A stretch of DNA of 64,000 nt from Alopecurus myosuroides (Eukaryota; Streptophyta; Magnoliopsida; Poales; Poaceae): positions 205,616,445 through 205,680,444 of the forward strand of contig CM054060.1 in the NCBI GenBank assembly GCA_028641055.1. Direction: 5' to 3'. Shown one piece after another: positions 44,135-58,100 of this stretch. Position numbers and translations under genes: made by a program. Below the pieces are notes generated by a model. The model ran no database searches. It had not been told where the DNA came from and was given only the letters and a program-made list of their open reading frames with translations. Numbering within the stretch: position 1 is the stretch's first letter; every line of letters starts with the position of its first letter.

Positions 44135-47100
44135 AGGAGTGACGGCGTTGAGCTCGTCGGAGATGCCTGCTGCCACCGCGACGGGGATCTACACCACGCC
44201 AGTGATTGGAGCACCACCGGAGTCAACGGAGGTCACCATCGAGTCTCTCTCGTCGCTCTGCACGTCCTGGTCATCTCCATCGAGGCGGGCAGCCACCGGA
44301 ACATCGACGCCGTCGTTTTCCGAGAACAACGCCGCCGTCCCCGCCATTCTCCGGCGAACCGCGTCGCCCCTGTAAGCCTTTATCCTCTCTATCCGTTGGA
44401 TCTCGATCCAACCGTCTATTTTCTTTCACTTAAGTGAACCGGTATCAGTGAGTAATATTGCGCCACGCGGATGCCAAGTCAGCAGAGCGTTATTTCCTTA
44501 TCTGTCGCTCGGTGCAACGCACAACAGGCCCAAGCCCAATTCCTACCCATCGCGCTGCGCGACAGATAAGCCGTTTTCGGCCCAGCCTGTCTCTGGATTT
44601 ATTTCCGAATAAAAATAGAATTGTAAATTTGTAGTTTAGTCCCTCGAACTTAGAAACATCATATCTTTTTCACCATAAGCCCAAATTTAGCAAACTTGGA
44701 CTTTTTGAAATCCCATGGATCTGTAGAATCTTTTAGAACTGCTCAAATTAAAATTTGACAAACTTAAATAGGCTCAAATTTGAATATGCTTGTTTGATGA
44801 ATTTTGGCATAATTCAAATTCTACAAATCAAAAAATTGTAAATAAAATATATTTGGAAACCTTAGGATGTGTACTTTCATATCCTATGTCCCAAAATAAA
44901 AATTGAACAGATTAAAATTGATTTTAGAATTATATGGCCATTTGAGCAAATTTGACTTAGTTTAAATTCTATAAATAATTTTAATATGTTTTCTTAAGCA
45001 ATGTTGCTCCATATGGCAACCTTAATCCATAGAAACCAGTGCCATAAAATTGTGGACACATATGAGCCATACCCATGTAATTTAGGCCAAGTTATCACAC
45101 ACATGTTTCACACCATATTAAAAATGACTTAGGAAATATTTTTCTTAAGTGGTTCTATGTGTGTATGGCTATATGAAACCAAGGCTAAGTCCTTAGTGAA
45201 GTTTCAACTTATACCTAGCCAACAAATGAACCTAAAAACACTAGTACAAATGTTTGCATCAACTTCTTGTCTCCCCATGCTTGCTTCAAGATTTCACCAA
45301 GTTGGGATTTGTGAGAACCATGAAGTGCAATGGAGGACTTAACCATCTAGATATTTTTCAACATGAAGATAGAAGACCAATGAAGGACTTAGCAAATAAA
45401 ACAAACTTCATAAGCATCTCCAAGAAGTGGAAGCACTTAGAAGACTAACCCCCTTTCTCTCTAAGTCTTTTCCCTTCCCTTTTCTATTCTTCTCCTTTCA
45501 ACTTGATGGCAACATGAAGAGAAACTAGGAAGATTATTGAAGAAATGACTTAGGCTCCACAACAATCTGAAGCATACTCCATCAAGTGCAATTACATGAA
45601 GAAGAAGACTACACCTCCCATTCTATCCTCTTGTCTCATTTCTCCTCTATTTTGACTTAGTGATATTTTCACATTTGTTAAATAAAACACTTAGTTGTGA
45701 CCACACCACTTGGGAAACAACTAGTGAGAAAACCATGAATACTATCAAGACCAAGAGAAGCACCACACCAAGGAAGGAAACAACTTAGATGGCATGATGA
45801 TTATCTTCAAGAAGGCAATCACATGAGGACTAGAAGTAATTCATACAAGTTGAAGGATAACAAGTTGTTTTTGCCCAACCATTGACCCAAATAGAAAATA
45901 CCAAGACTTTATATGGCTTTCTCTATTGTTAGTAAGTTAGTTGAACAAGACCTATCCTAAACCAAAATGGAAATACTAACTTAGAGTACTCAAATGTTTT
46001 GATGAAAAACAACTAAGTGTTAAACATTGTTATGTGTTATAATAGTTGAGATAGTTAGACCACCTTGATGAACTCTTGGAACTTCCTCGACAAGTATGGT
46101 TATAATAAAGTTAGATCACATCAAGCTCAACCTAGTCCTTCCCAAGTAAACCATTGGAATTTCCTTAACAAGAATGAGACCACTAGAGAATGAATCTTTC
46201 AACTCAAACCTAGACCTTGTCCTAACCAACTTGGTTAAGCCCCTTTTGATATATTAGTTGCTATGTATGTTTTCTACACTTGTATGTTTGTTTGTTAGGA
46301 TGCTTGTTTATTTGGTTTTGTGTTGTCAATGAATAGATTGTGCGGAGAGCAACGATCTTTTGTGAAGAGAGTGTGATATCTTCACCAACTTCAACAAGGC
46401 AAGTAACACATCATCAACTACCCATTATTTTCTATATGCATTAGTTGATTTTTGAGTAGTATGCATTGATAGGAAATTTTTTACTAAGTTATATTATGCT
46501 ATGCTATTATCCTAGTAGTGTGTAGCCATATCTTTTATCCTTCTTATTCATAACCTTAGAACTTGATAGATGCTATGCAATGAGACAAATGATTTTTACT
46601 TGATGTTGTGGAAAAATTCTAAGTAACAACTTCAATGAACCACCTGGGTGGATTTGGTTGTTTGGCTGATGAGAGTTGAGTGTCTCCCCGAGGGGTGTTC
46701 ACTTGAGGAATGCCACCCAGGAACAAAGTGATTATGATGTTCCCCAAGTTTAGATTGCTTCCAGTGCAGCCTTTAGTCATATGGGCTCTGTCTTGATCAA
46801 CTAAGTTGTGAGGGGTCAACCCGGGCTTGACAAGCAGATGTAGCATAATTATAGGTGGAACGGGTCTTGCCATTGGGTTTGATTCTTTATTCTGAAAGAT
46901 CTCGTCTCGATTCTTCTCCTTTCCTTAATGCACTCAGGGTGTATAGGATGTTTGGGTTGAGTTGGGTCTGAAGGTGAAAGTGCACAAGCTCTGCAGAGTG
47001 AACAAACTAAGATCTTAGCCGTGTCCCCGGTTATGGACAACTATGAGCAGTTGGACAAGGATGGACGGAAGAATCACATCACCATTTTCAATAAGTAAAA

Positions 47101-47652
47101 TTTTGACCAAGTGAACAGTAGTTGTGGTGCTTGGATCTTAATCCAATGTTGCTACCCTTTGAAAAGAAAAGTTTGTTTTACAAAAGTGATAGGAGAAAAC
47201 TGGCTTTATGCAAACTTAGCCAAAACTCCACTCAGCCAAATGAGCATGTAGTATTAGTATTGCCACTTATATCCACCATAGTGTTACTTGCCAATACATT
47301 AAATTGTATTGACTCCCTTGTGGCTGCATATTCCATATTGCAGATGTTTCTGAAGACGAGTGAGGTTTTCGTTTAGGATCTCGAGACTATCGCCAACATG
47401 TTTTGCCTGTGGCACATGAAGAAGATGGGCTCAATGTTGTTCTATGTTTTCCGCTGTAATACTTTGTTTTCTGCTAGTCTTCTAAGACTATGCAAGTTGT
47501 AATCCTATTTTGTAAAGACTGGATCATGCGATGTAATAGAATTTGATGCATTTGCATGATATTTCATTTTGTACTGTGGTGCTAGCAAATGATCCAGGGA
47601 CTAGCACAGTAACACAGGTGTCCTTACATTATTTAAATGTGGGAACACTACA

Positions 47653-49026
47653 AAATGGTATCAGAGCATTGTGTTGCCTGTAGGATTCGAGCCCTTAGGT
47701 TTGGAAAACCCTTTTTGATCAAATTTATTGACTCCTTTGAGTACTTTTGGATCCTAGCGGCATAGTGAGATGAAGCGGCCCGGACAACTTTACGTGTCCA
47801 CGGACACGAGACTGTTCCCTGATTGGCTAGCGGCTGCCAGTATCTCTCACTATAGTGAATATCCAATTTGCAACAAGTTGTTAATAACCCATTGATCACC
47901 CTAGGATTGAAAATTTTCTATGTTCAAACTTTCTGGAAACAAAACAATCATATTAATTCTTCTCATATCATCTCATCTATTATTCACCTTCAAAATTTTC
48001 TAGATGACCTCCCTCTTCAATACCATCAAGAAAAATGTTGATGACCATACCAAGAAGTGCAAGAAGTATTTTCACCACATGAAGACCTACACTCAAGATT
48101 ATTGAAGAACTTCAAGAAAAACATAGACTTCACAACAATCAAGAACACCTCAAGACATGGAGAGAAGAACTTGAAGAAAACTCAAGAAGATATAGATGAG
48201 ACCACCAATCTAGTTTCTTTGTTAGAACAACGTTAACGTGTTAGTGTATTGATCATACCAATGAGTGTGGTATGACAATATTAGTTGTTTTTTTTTAAAC
48301 CTTGATGATTGGTGTGATGAATGTGTTGCTTTGTGTTTGTTATGTGTTGTTTGCAAGATGAGTTTTCTTGATCTGCTGTGTTGGGATAGAAATTTCTTTA
48401 GGCTCTTTCTAATCTCTACTCATTCATGCTAGACCAAACCCAACACCATACTCATTCACCAACCATAGTGAGAACCATTGGAATCATACAACCTTTACCC
48501 TATTTATACACAAGCCATCCCATTTGAGGAATGCTAGTATCAAATTGCTTTCTTCTGTGTGAAGGAACAATCACATACATGATCAATGCCAACTACCTCA
48601 TAAGGAGCATCAAGCCAACCTTGGAGGTATCAGACAAATGGAAGATATTGCCTACCATGAGAGTTTCTTTAGAAATAGCATGGTGCTTGCTTTCAAGGAT
48701 GACAACAACAAGATGGAAGATTTTCCAAGCACATCAAAAGACCAAGTTGAGAGTGAACCAAATGCTTTTGATTGACCCAAAGAGTGACCCCTCAGTGTCA
48801 AAGGTAGTCCAACATACCTATGTTGGTCTACAGCTCTACCGCGAAGGAAATTTCTACTCAAGCCAATCTCAAATCAATCTACACACCAATCTAATGAAAA
48901 TAGACTACCCACAAAAGTTTCTTTTAAGGGTGATAGCCCACCCAGTTGTTCTAGAACCCAGTTACCCAATCTTTCTTTCTAGCCTTCCCAAATCTCGGGA
49001 CGAGATTTCTTTTAAGGGTGGTAGTC
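47653..49026 (+). other. Element F internal region, first copy
   Basis: It starts with the PBS TGGTATCAGAGCATTGTG (47656-47673). A Lys/Glu-codon-like AAGAAG-rich stretch (48040-48190) follows. The end, AATCTCGGGACGAGATTTC then TTTTAAGGGTGGTAG, resembles the 3' end and PPT of autonomous Gypsy elements, so this is an internally deleted relative. An ORF of 166 codons (48531-49031) crosses the junction into the LTR; its last residues (SRDEISFKGG) come from that 3' non-coding motif. I regard it as residual, not a known protein. Confidence 0.7.
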
Positions 49027-52000
49027 TCTAACATCCCTGATTTTTGGAAAGTCCAAAAATCACTAAAAATTGAAACTTTTTGTTTACATGTTAGGCAAGT
49101 CACAAAAAAACCAATGAGAGGCAAGAAATAAAAGGAAACAATACATAACTCAATGGAAATTTAAATTAAGAATCCATTATACCTCTATTCCATAAACCCT
49201 AAAAGTCCATTCAAAAAAAATATTCATTAATCAAAGAAATTGTTTTCTCTTGGAAAACCTTATTTTATAATATGTTTTCAAATCAACTATTACTTTTAAA
49301 ATGTTTTATAGCTTTTGAAACCAGAGAATTATTATCTCTAATAATTTTTATGCCTCAAAATTATTTTATGAGAATAACAATTATTTATATTGATATACAA
49401 ATGTTATTTCAAGTTTTAAACATAAAGTGGTATCCATAAAATGTTTTTCTTTGAAAATAACATAAAATAGGACTTGAAAACAATATTATGTCTTATGGTT
49501 TTTCCTCTAAATTCTATTAAGTCACTTTAATAATTATTAATTTTTCCAATTTTAAAAATGGCATAAAGTTGCTATTAAGTGATTTAGTAATATGTTAAAA
49601 ATATAAAATATACTAATGGGTTGAAATTACTTTGAGAGATAATAATTGACCTAAATAATGTATCTGAAATTTTATAAGATTTCCATTTATTTACATTTTC
49701 TATTTTAAAATTTGTATTAAGTACTATTAGTGATTTAAATTAATCACAAAATATAAAAATTGGTTTGTGTTGGAAACATCAAAATAATGTTTCTATTTGG
49801 TAGATAATTTAATCACAAATTTTTAGAAATTTAAATGGGGTTGTTTGGATTTATAAAACAGAAATTATGAGAGAAATAAGAAACAAAAAAAGATTGATGA
49901 CGTCATGATGACGTCACCTCGTCATCAACCTCCCTCCTGACGTTTCTAACCGAATTGAAGAGAAATAAATCTCTTGATTGCGGTCGTTTCCGATCATCAA
50001 ATGCTGCCCCGTTTGCTGCCCCTTAAAGCCCTCCCCCTCCGCATCATTTCCCCTCTGACTCTTACCCTAGTAGTGCCCCGAGGCCGAAGAAATAGCTCGT
50101 CGGAGATCTCCTTTTCCGCAGCCGTGTTTTCCCGATTCCAGCGAGGTAAGCCCCTCCCCGAGGGCGAGACCCCTCCCATCCATCCCCCATGGACACCGTG
50201 GTACTCCCTGACCCTTTGTCCCACTCTTTTGTTCAGAGGAGTGACGACGTTGAGCTCGTCGGAGATGCCTGCTGCCACCACGACGGGGATCTACACCGCG
50301 CCAGCGATTGGAGCACCACCGGAGTCAACAGAGGTCACCATCGAGTCGCTCTCGTCGCTCTGCACGTCCTGGTCATCTCCATCGAGGCGGGCAGCCACCG
50401 GAACATCGACGCCGTCGTTTTTCGAGGACAACACCGCCGTCCCCGCCATTCTCTGGCGAACCGCGTCGCCCCTGTAAGCCTCCATCCTCTCTATCCGTTG
50501 GATCTCGATCCAACCGTCTATTTTATTTCACTTAAGTGAACCGGTATCAGCGAGTAATAGTGCGCCACGCGGCTCCCAAGTCAGCAGAGTGTTATTTCCT
50601 TATCCGTCGCTCGGTGCAACGCACAACAGGCCCAAGCCCAATTCCTACCCATCGCGCTGCGCGACAGATAAGCCGTTTTCGGCCCAGCCTGTCTCTGGAT
50701 TTATTTCCGAATAAAAATAGAATTGTAAATTTGCAGTTTAGTCCCTCGAACTTAGAAACATCATATCTTTTTAACCACAAGCCCAAATTTAGCAAACTTG
50801 GACTTTGTGAAATCCCATGGATCTGTAGAATCTTTTAGAACTGCTCAAATTCAAATTTGACAAACTTAAATAGGCTCAAATTTGAATATGCTTGTTTGAT
50901 GAAATTTGGCATAATTCAAATTCTACAAATCCAAAAATTGTAAATAAAATATATTTGGAAACCTTAGGATGTGTACTTTCATATCCTCTGTCCCAAAATA
51001 AAAATTGAACAGATTAAAATTGATGTTAGAATTATATGGCCATTTGAGCAAATTTGACTTAGTTTAAATTCTATAAATAATTTTAATATGTTTTCTTAAG
51101 CAATGTTGCTCCATATGGCAACCTTAATCCATAGAAACCAGTGCCATAAAATTGTGGACACATATGAGCCATACCCATGTAATTTAGGCCAAGTTATCAC
51201 ACACATGTTTCACACCATATTAAAAATGACTTAGCAAATATTTTGCTTAAGTGGTTCTATGTGTGTATGGCTATATGAAACCAAGGCTAAGTCCTTAGTG
51301 AAGTTTCAACTTATACCTAGCCAACAAATGAACCTAAAAACACTAGTACAAATGTTTCCATCAACTTCTTGTCTCCCCATGCTTGCTTCAAGATTTCACC
51401 AAGTTGGGATTTGTGAGAACCATGAAGTGCAATGGAGGACTTAACCATCTAGAGATTTTTCAACATGAAGATAGAAGACCAATGAAGGACTTAGCAAATA
51501 AAACAAACTTCATAAGCATCTCCAAGAAGTGGAAGCACTTAGAAGACTAACCCCCTTTCTCTCTAAGTCTTTTCCCTTCCCTTTTCTATTCTTCTCCTTT
51601 CAACTTGATGGCAACATGAAGAGAAACTAGGAAGATCATTGAAGAAATGACTTAGGCTCCACAACAATCTGAAGCATACTCCATCAAGTGCAAGTACATG
51701 AAGAAGAAGACTACACCTCCCATTCTATCCTCTTGTCTCATTTCTCCTCTATTTTGACTTAGTGTTATTTTCACATTTGTTAAATAAAACACTTAGTTGT
51801 GACCACACCACTCGGGAAACAACTAGTGAGAAAACCATGAATACTATCAAGACCAAGAGAAGCACCACACCAAGGAACGAAACAACTTAGATGGCATGAT
51901 GATTATCTTCAAGAAGGCAATCACATGAGGACTAGAAGCAATTCATACAAGTTGAAGGATAACAAGTTGTTTTTGCCCAACCATTGACCCAAATAGAAAA

Positions 52001-53753
52001 TACCAAGACTTTATATGGCTTTCTCTATTGTTAGTAAGTTAGTTGAACAAGACCTATCCTAAACCAAAATGGAAATACTAACTTAGAGTACTCAAATGTT
52101 TTGATGAAAAACAACTAAGTGTTAAACATTGTTATGTGTTATAATACTTGAGATAGTTAGACCACCTTGATGAACTCTTGGAACTTCCTCGACAAGTATG
52201 GTTATAATATAGTTAGATCACATCAAGCTCAACCTAGTCCTTCCCAAGTAAACTATTGGAATTTCCTTAACAAGAATGAGACCACTAGAGAATCAATCTT
52301 TCAACTCAAACCTAGACCTTGTCCTAACCAACTTGGTTAAGCCCCTTTTGATATATTAGTTGCTATGTATGTTTTCTACACTTGTATGTTTGTTTGTTAG
52401 GATGCTTGTTTATTTGGTTTTGTGTTGTCAATGAATAGATTGTACGGAGAGCAACGATCTTTTGTGAAGAGAGTGTGATATCTTCACCAACTTCAACAAG
52501 GGAAGTAACACATCATCAACTACCCATTATTTTCTATATGCATTAGTTGATTTTTGAGTAGTATGCATTGATAGGAATTTTTTTACTAAGTTATATTATG
52601 CTATGATATTATCGTAGTAGTGTGTAGCCATCTCTTTTATCCTTGTTATTTATAACCTTAGAACTTGATAGATGCTATTCAATGAGACAAATGATTTTTA
52701 CTTGATGTTGTGGAAAAATTCTAAGTAACAACTTCAATGAACCACCTGGGTGGATTTGGTTGTTTGGCTGATGAGAGTTGAGTGTCTCCCCGAGGGGTGT
52801 TCACTTGAGGAATGCCACCTAGGAACAAAGTGATTATGATGTTCCCCAAGTTTAGATTGCTTCCAGTGCAGCCTTTAGTCATATGGGCTCTGTCTTGATC
52901 AACTAAGTTGTGAGGGTTCAGCCCGGGCTTGACAAGCAGATGTAGCATAATTATAGGTGGAACGGGTCTTGCCATTAGGTTGGATTCTTGCTTCTGAAAG
53001 ATCTCGTCTCGATTCTTCTCCTTTACTTAATGCACTCAGGGTGTATAGGATGTTTGGGTTGAGTTGGGTCTGAAGGTGAAAGTGCACAAGCTCTGCAGAG
53101 TCAAAAACTAAGATCTTAGCTGTGTCCCCGGTTATGGACAACTATGAGCATCTGGACAAGGATGGACGGAAGAATCACATCACCATTTTCAATAAGTAAA
53201 ATTTTGACCAAGTGAACAGTAGTTGTGGTGCTTGGATCTTAATCCAATGTTGCTACCCTTTGAAAAGAAAAGTTTGTTTTACAAAAGTGATAGGAGAAAA
53301 CTGGCTTTATGCAAACTTAGCCAAAACTCCACTCAGCCAAATGAGCATGTAGTATTAGTATTGCCACTTATATCCACCATAGTGTTACTTGCCAATACAT
53401 TCAATTGTATTGACTCCCTTGTGGCTGCATATTCCATATTGCAGATGTTTCTGAAGACGAGTGAGGTTTTTGTTTAGGATCTCGAGACTATCGCCAACAT
53501 GTTTTGCCTGTGGCACATGAAGAAGATGGGCTCAATGTTGTTCTATGTTTTCCGTTGTAATACTTTGTTTTCTGCTAGTCTTCTAAGACTATGCAAGTTG
53601 TAATCCTATTTTGTAAAGACTGGATCATGCGATGTAATAGAATTTGATGCATTTGCATGATATTTCATTTTGTACTGTGGTGCTAGCAAATGATCCAGGG
53701 ACTAGCACAGTAACACAGGTGTCCTTACATTATTTAAATGTGGGAACGCTACA
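49027..53753 (+). mobile_element. LTR F2 (4727 bp, central)
   Basis: It starts TCTAACATCCCTG after TTAAGGGTGGTAGTC and ends GGGAACGCTACA. TGACGTCA boxes are at 49898-49905 and 49909-49916, the intron-like segment at 50146-50236, CTCTGCAGAG at 53091-53100. Confidence 0.85.
49898..49916 (+). promoter_or_regulatory. Paired TGACGTCA boxes in LTR F2
   Basis: The two octamers and their 11-bp spacing are the same as in F1. Confidence 0.55.
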
Positions 53754-55125
53754 AAATGGTATCAGAGCATTGTGTTGCCTGTAGGATTCGAGCCCTTAGG
53801 TTTGGAAAACCCTTTTTGATCAAATTTATTGACTCCTTTGAGTACTTTTGGATCCTAGCGGCATAGTGAGATGAAGCGGCCCGGACAACTTTACGTGTCC
53901 ACGGACACGAGACTGTTCCCTGATTGGCTAGCGGGTGCCAGTATCTCTCACTATAGTGAATATCCAATTTGCAACAAGTTGTTAATAACCCATTGATCAC
54001 CCTAGGATTGAAAATTTTCTATGTTCAAACTTTCTGGAAACAAAACAATCATATTAATTCTTCTCATATCATCTCATCTATTATTCACCTTCAAAATTTT
54101 CTAGATGACCTCCCTCTTCAATACCATCAAGAAAAATGTTGATGGTCATACCAAGAAGTGCAAGAAGTATTTTCACCACATGAAGACCTACACTCAAGAT
54201 TATTGAAGAACTTCAAGAAAAACATAGACTTCACAACAATCAAGAACACCTCAAGACATGGAGAGAAGAACTTGAAGAAAACTCAAGAAGATATAGATGA
54301 GACCACCAATCTAGTTTCTTTGTTAGAAAAACGTTAACGTGTTAGTGTATTGATCATACCAATGAGTGTGGTATGACAATATTAGTTTTTTTTTTTAAAC
54401 CTTGATGATTGGTGTGATGAATGTGTTGCTTTGTGTTTGTTATGTGTTGTTTGCAAGATGAGTTTTCTTGATCTGCTGTGTTGGGATAGAAATTTCTTTA
54501 GTCTCTTTCTAATCTCTACTCATTCATGCTAGACCAAACCCAACACCATACTCATTCACCAACCATAGTGAGAACCATTGGAATCATACAAACTTTACCC
54601 TATTTATACACAAGCCATCCCATTTGAGGAATCTAGTATCAAATTGCTTTCTTCTGTGTGAAGGAACAATCACATACATGATCAATGCCAACTACCTCAT
54701 AAGGAGCATCAAGCCAACCTTGGAGGTATCAGACAAATGGAAGATATTGCCTACCATGAGAGTTTCTTTAGAAATAGCATGGTGCTTGCTTTCAAGGATG
54801 ACAACAACAAGATGGAAGATTTTCCAAGCACATCAAAAGACCAAGTTGAGAGTGAACCAAATGCTTTTGATTGACCCAAAGAGTGACCCCTCAGTGTCAA
54901 AGGTAGTCCAAAATACCTATGTTGGTCTACAGCTCTACCGCGAAGGAAATTTCTACTCAAGCCAATCTCAAATCAATCTACACACCAATCTAATGAAAAT
55001 AGACTACCCACAAAAGTTTCTTTTAAGGGTGATAGCCCACCCAGTTGTTCTAGAACCCAGTTACCCAATCTTTCTTTCTAGCCTTCCCAAATCTCGGGAC
55101 GAGATTTCTTTTAAGGGTGGTAGTC
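53754..55125 (+). other. Element F internal region, second copy
   Basis: Near-identical to 47653-49026, with PBS at 53757-53774 and the corresponding 168-codon frame at 54624-55130. No gag-pol coding. Confidence 0.7.
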
Positions 55126-58100
55126 TCTAACATCCCTGATTTTTGAAAAGTCCAAAAATCACTAAAAATTGAAACTTTTTGTTTACATGTTAGGCAAGTC
55201 ACAAAAAAACCAATGAGAGGCAAGAAATAAAAGGAAACAATACATAACTCAATGGAAATTTAAATTAAGAATCCATTATACCTCTATTCCATAAACCCTA
55301 AAAGTCCATTCAAAAAAAATATTCATTAATCAAAGAAATTGTTTTCTCTTGGAAAACCTTATTTTATAATATGTTTTCAAATCAACTATTACTTTGAAAA
55401 TGTTTTATAGCTTTTGAAACCAGAGAATTATTATCTCTAATAATTTTTATGCCTCAAAATTATTTTATGAGAATAACAATTATTTATATTGATATACAAA
55501 TGTTATTTCAAGTTTTAAACATAAACTGGTATTCATAAAAAGTTTTTCTTTGAAAATAACATAAAATAGGACTTGAAAACAATATTATGTCTTATGGTTT
55601 TTCCTCTAAATTCTATTAAGTCACTTTAATAATTATTAATTTTTCCAATTTTAAAAATGGCATAAAGTTGCTATTAAGTGATTTAGTAATATCTTAAAAA
55701 TATAAAATATACTAATGGGTTGAAATTACTTTGAGACATAATAATTGACCTAAATAATGTATCTGAAATTTTATAAGATTTCCATTTATTTACATTTTCT
55801 ATTTTAAAATTTGTATTAAGTACTATTAGTGATTTAAATTAATCACAAAATATAAAAATTGGTTTGTGTTGGAAACATCAAAATAATGTTTCTATTTGGT
55901 AGATAATTTAATCACAAATTTTTAGAAATTTAAATGGGGTTGTTTGGATTTATAAAACAGAAATTATAAGAGAAATAAGAAAAAAAAAAGGATTGATGAC
56001 GTCATGATGACGTCACCTCGTCATCAACCTCCCTCCTGACGTTTCTAACCGAATTGAAGAGAAATAAATCTCTTGATTGCGGCTGTTTTCGATCATCAAA
56101 TGCTGCCCCGTTTGCTGCCCCTTAAAGCCCTCCCCCTCCGCATCATTTCCCCTCTCACTCTTTCCCTAGTAGTGCCCCGAGGCCGAAGAAATAGCTCGCC
56201 GGAGATCTCCTTTTCCGCGGCCGTGTTTTCCCGATTCCAGCGAGGTAAGCCCCTCCCCGAGGGCGAGACCCCTCCCATCCATCCCCCTGGACCCCGTGGT
56301 ACTCCCTGACCCTTTGTCCCACTCTTTTGTTCAGAGGAGTGACGGCGTTGAGCTCGTCGGAGATGCCTGCTGCCACCGCGACGGGGATCTACACCGCGCC
56401 AGCGATTGGAGCACCACCGGAGTCAACAGAGGTCACCATCGAGTCGCTCTCGTCGCTCTGCACGTCCTGGTCATCTCCATCGAGGCAGGAAGCCACCGGA
56501 ACATCGACGCCGTCGTTTTTCGAGGACAACGCCGCCGTCCCCGCCATTCTCCGGCGAACCGCGTCGCCCCTGTAAGCCTCCATCCTCTCTATCCGTTGGA
56601 TCTCGATCCAACCGTCTATTTTCTTTCACTTAAGTGAACCGGTATCAGTGAGTAATATTGCCCCACGCGGCTGCCAAGTCAGCAGAGCGTTATTTCCTTA
56701 TCCGTCGCTCGGTGCAACGCACAACAGGCCCAAGCCCAATTCCTACCCATCGCGCTGCACGACAGATAAGCCGTTTTCGGCCTAGCCTGTCTCTGGATTT
56801 ATTTCCGAACAAAAATAGAATTGTAAATTTGCAGTTTAGTCCCTTGAACTTAGAAACATCATATCTTTTTAACCATAATCCCAAATTTAGCAAACTTGGA
56901 CTTTTTGAAATCCCATGGATCTGTAGAATATTTTAGAACTGCTCAAATTCAAATTTGACAAACTTAAATAGGCTCAAATTTGAATATGCTTGTTTGATGA
57001 AATTTGGCATAATTCAAATTCTACAAATCCAAAAATTGTAAATAAAATATATTTGGAAACCTTAGGATGTGTACTTTCATATCCTCTGTCCCAAAATAAA
57101 AATTGAACAGATTAAAATTGATTTTAGAATTATATGGCCATTTGAGCAAATTTGACTTAGTTTAAATTCTATAAATAATTTTAATATGTTTTCTTAAGCA
57201 ATGTTGCTCCATATGGCAACCTTAATCCATAGAAACCAGTGCCATAAAATTTTGGACAAATATGAGCCATACCCATGTATTTTAGGCCAAGTTATCACAC
57301 ACATGTTTCACACCATATTAAAAATGGCTTAGCAAATATTTTGCTTAAGTGGTTCTATGTGTGTATGGCTATATGAAACCAAGGATAAGTCCTTAGTGAA
57401 GTATCAACTGATACCTAGCGAACAAATGAACCTAAAAACACTAGTACAAATGTTTCCATCAACTTCTTGTCTCCCCATGCTTGCTTCAAGATTTCACCAA
57501 GTTGGGATTTGTGAGAACCATGAAGTGCAATGGAGGACTTAACCATCTAGAGATTTTTCAACATGAAGATAGAAGACCAATGAAGGACTTAGCAAATAAA
57601 ACAAACTTCAGAAGCATCTCCAATAAGTGGAAGCACTTAGAAGACTAACCCCCTTTCTCTCTAAGTCTTTTCCCTTCCCTTTTCTATTCTTCTCCTTTCA
57701 ACTTGATGGCAACATGAAGAGAAACTAGGAAGATCATTAAAGAAATGACTTAGGCTCCACAACAATCTGAAGCATACTCCATCAAGTGCAAGTACATGAA
57801 GAAATGAAGAAGAAGACTACACCTCCTATTCTATCCTCTTGTCTCATTTCTCCTCTATTTTGACTTAGTGATATTTTCACATTTGTTAAATAAAACACTT
57901 AGTTCTGACCACACCACTTGGGAAACAACTAGTGAGAAAACCATGAATACTATCAAGACCAAGAGAAGCACCACATCAAGGAAGGAAACAACTTAGATGG
58001 CATGATGATTGTCTTCAAGAAGGCAATCACATGAGGACTAGAAGCAATTCATACAAGTTGAAGGATAACAAGTTGTTTTTGCCCAACCATTGACCCAAAT

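Larger units (their letters stand above)
42930..47652 (+). mobile_element. LTR F1 (4723 bp)
   Basis: An AT-rich U3 is followed by two TGACGTCA boxes (43797-43815), a GC-rich leader block (43860-44600) containing a short intron-like segment (44045-44134), then a long AT-rich part and the shared block with CTCTGCAGAG (46990-46999). No coding is recognised. The 70-codon frame 44164-44376 (start MPAATATG) and its overlapping frames recur in F2 and F3 because the LTR does. Confidence 0.85.

Noticed and set aside
48531..49031. 166-codon ORF in the F internal region (and 54624-55130)
   Set aside because: Its C-terminus is translated 3' non-coding motif and LTR sequence, and the rest has no known domain. 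It is probably residual. Conservation between the two copies only reflects recent duplication.
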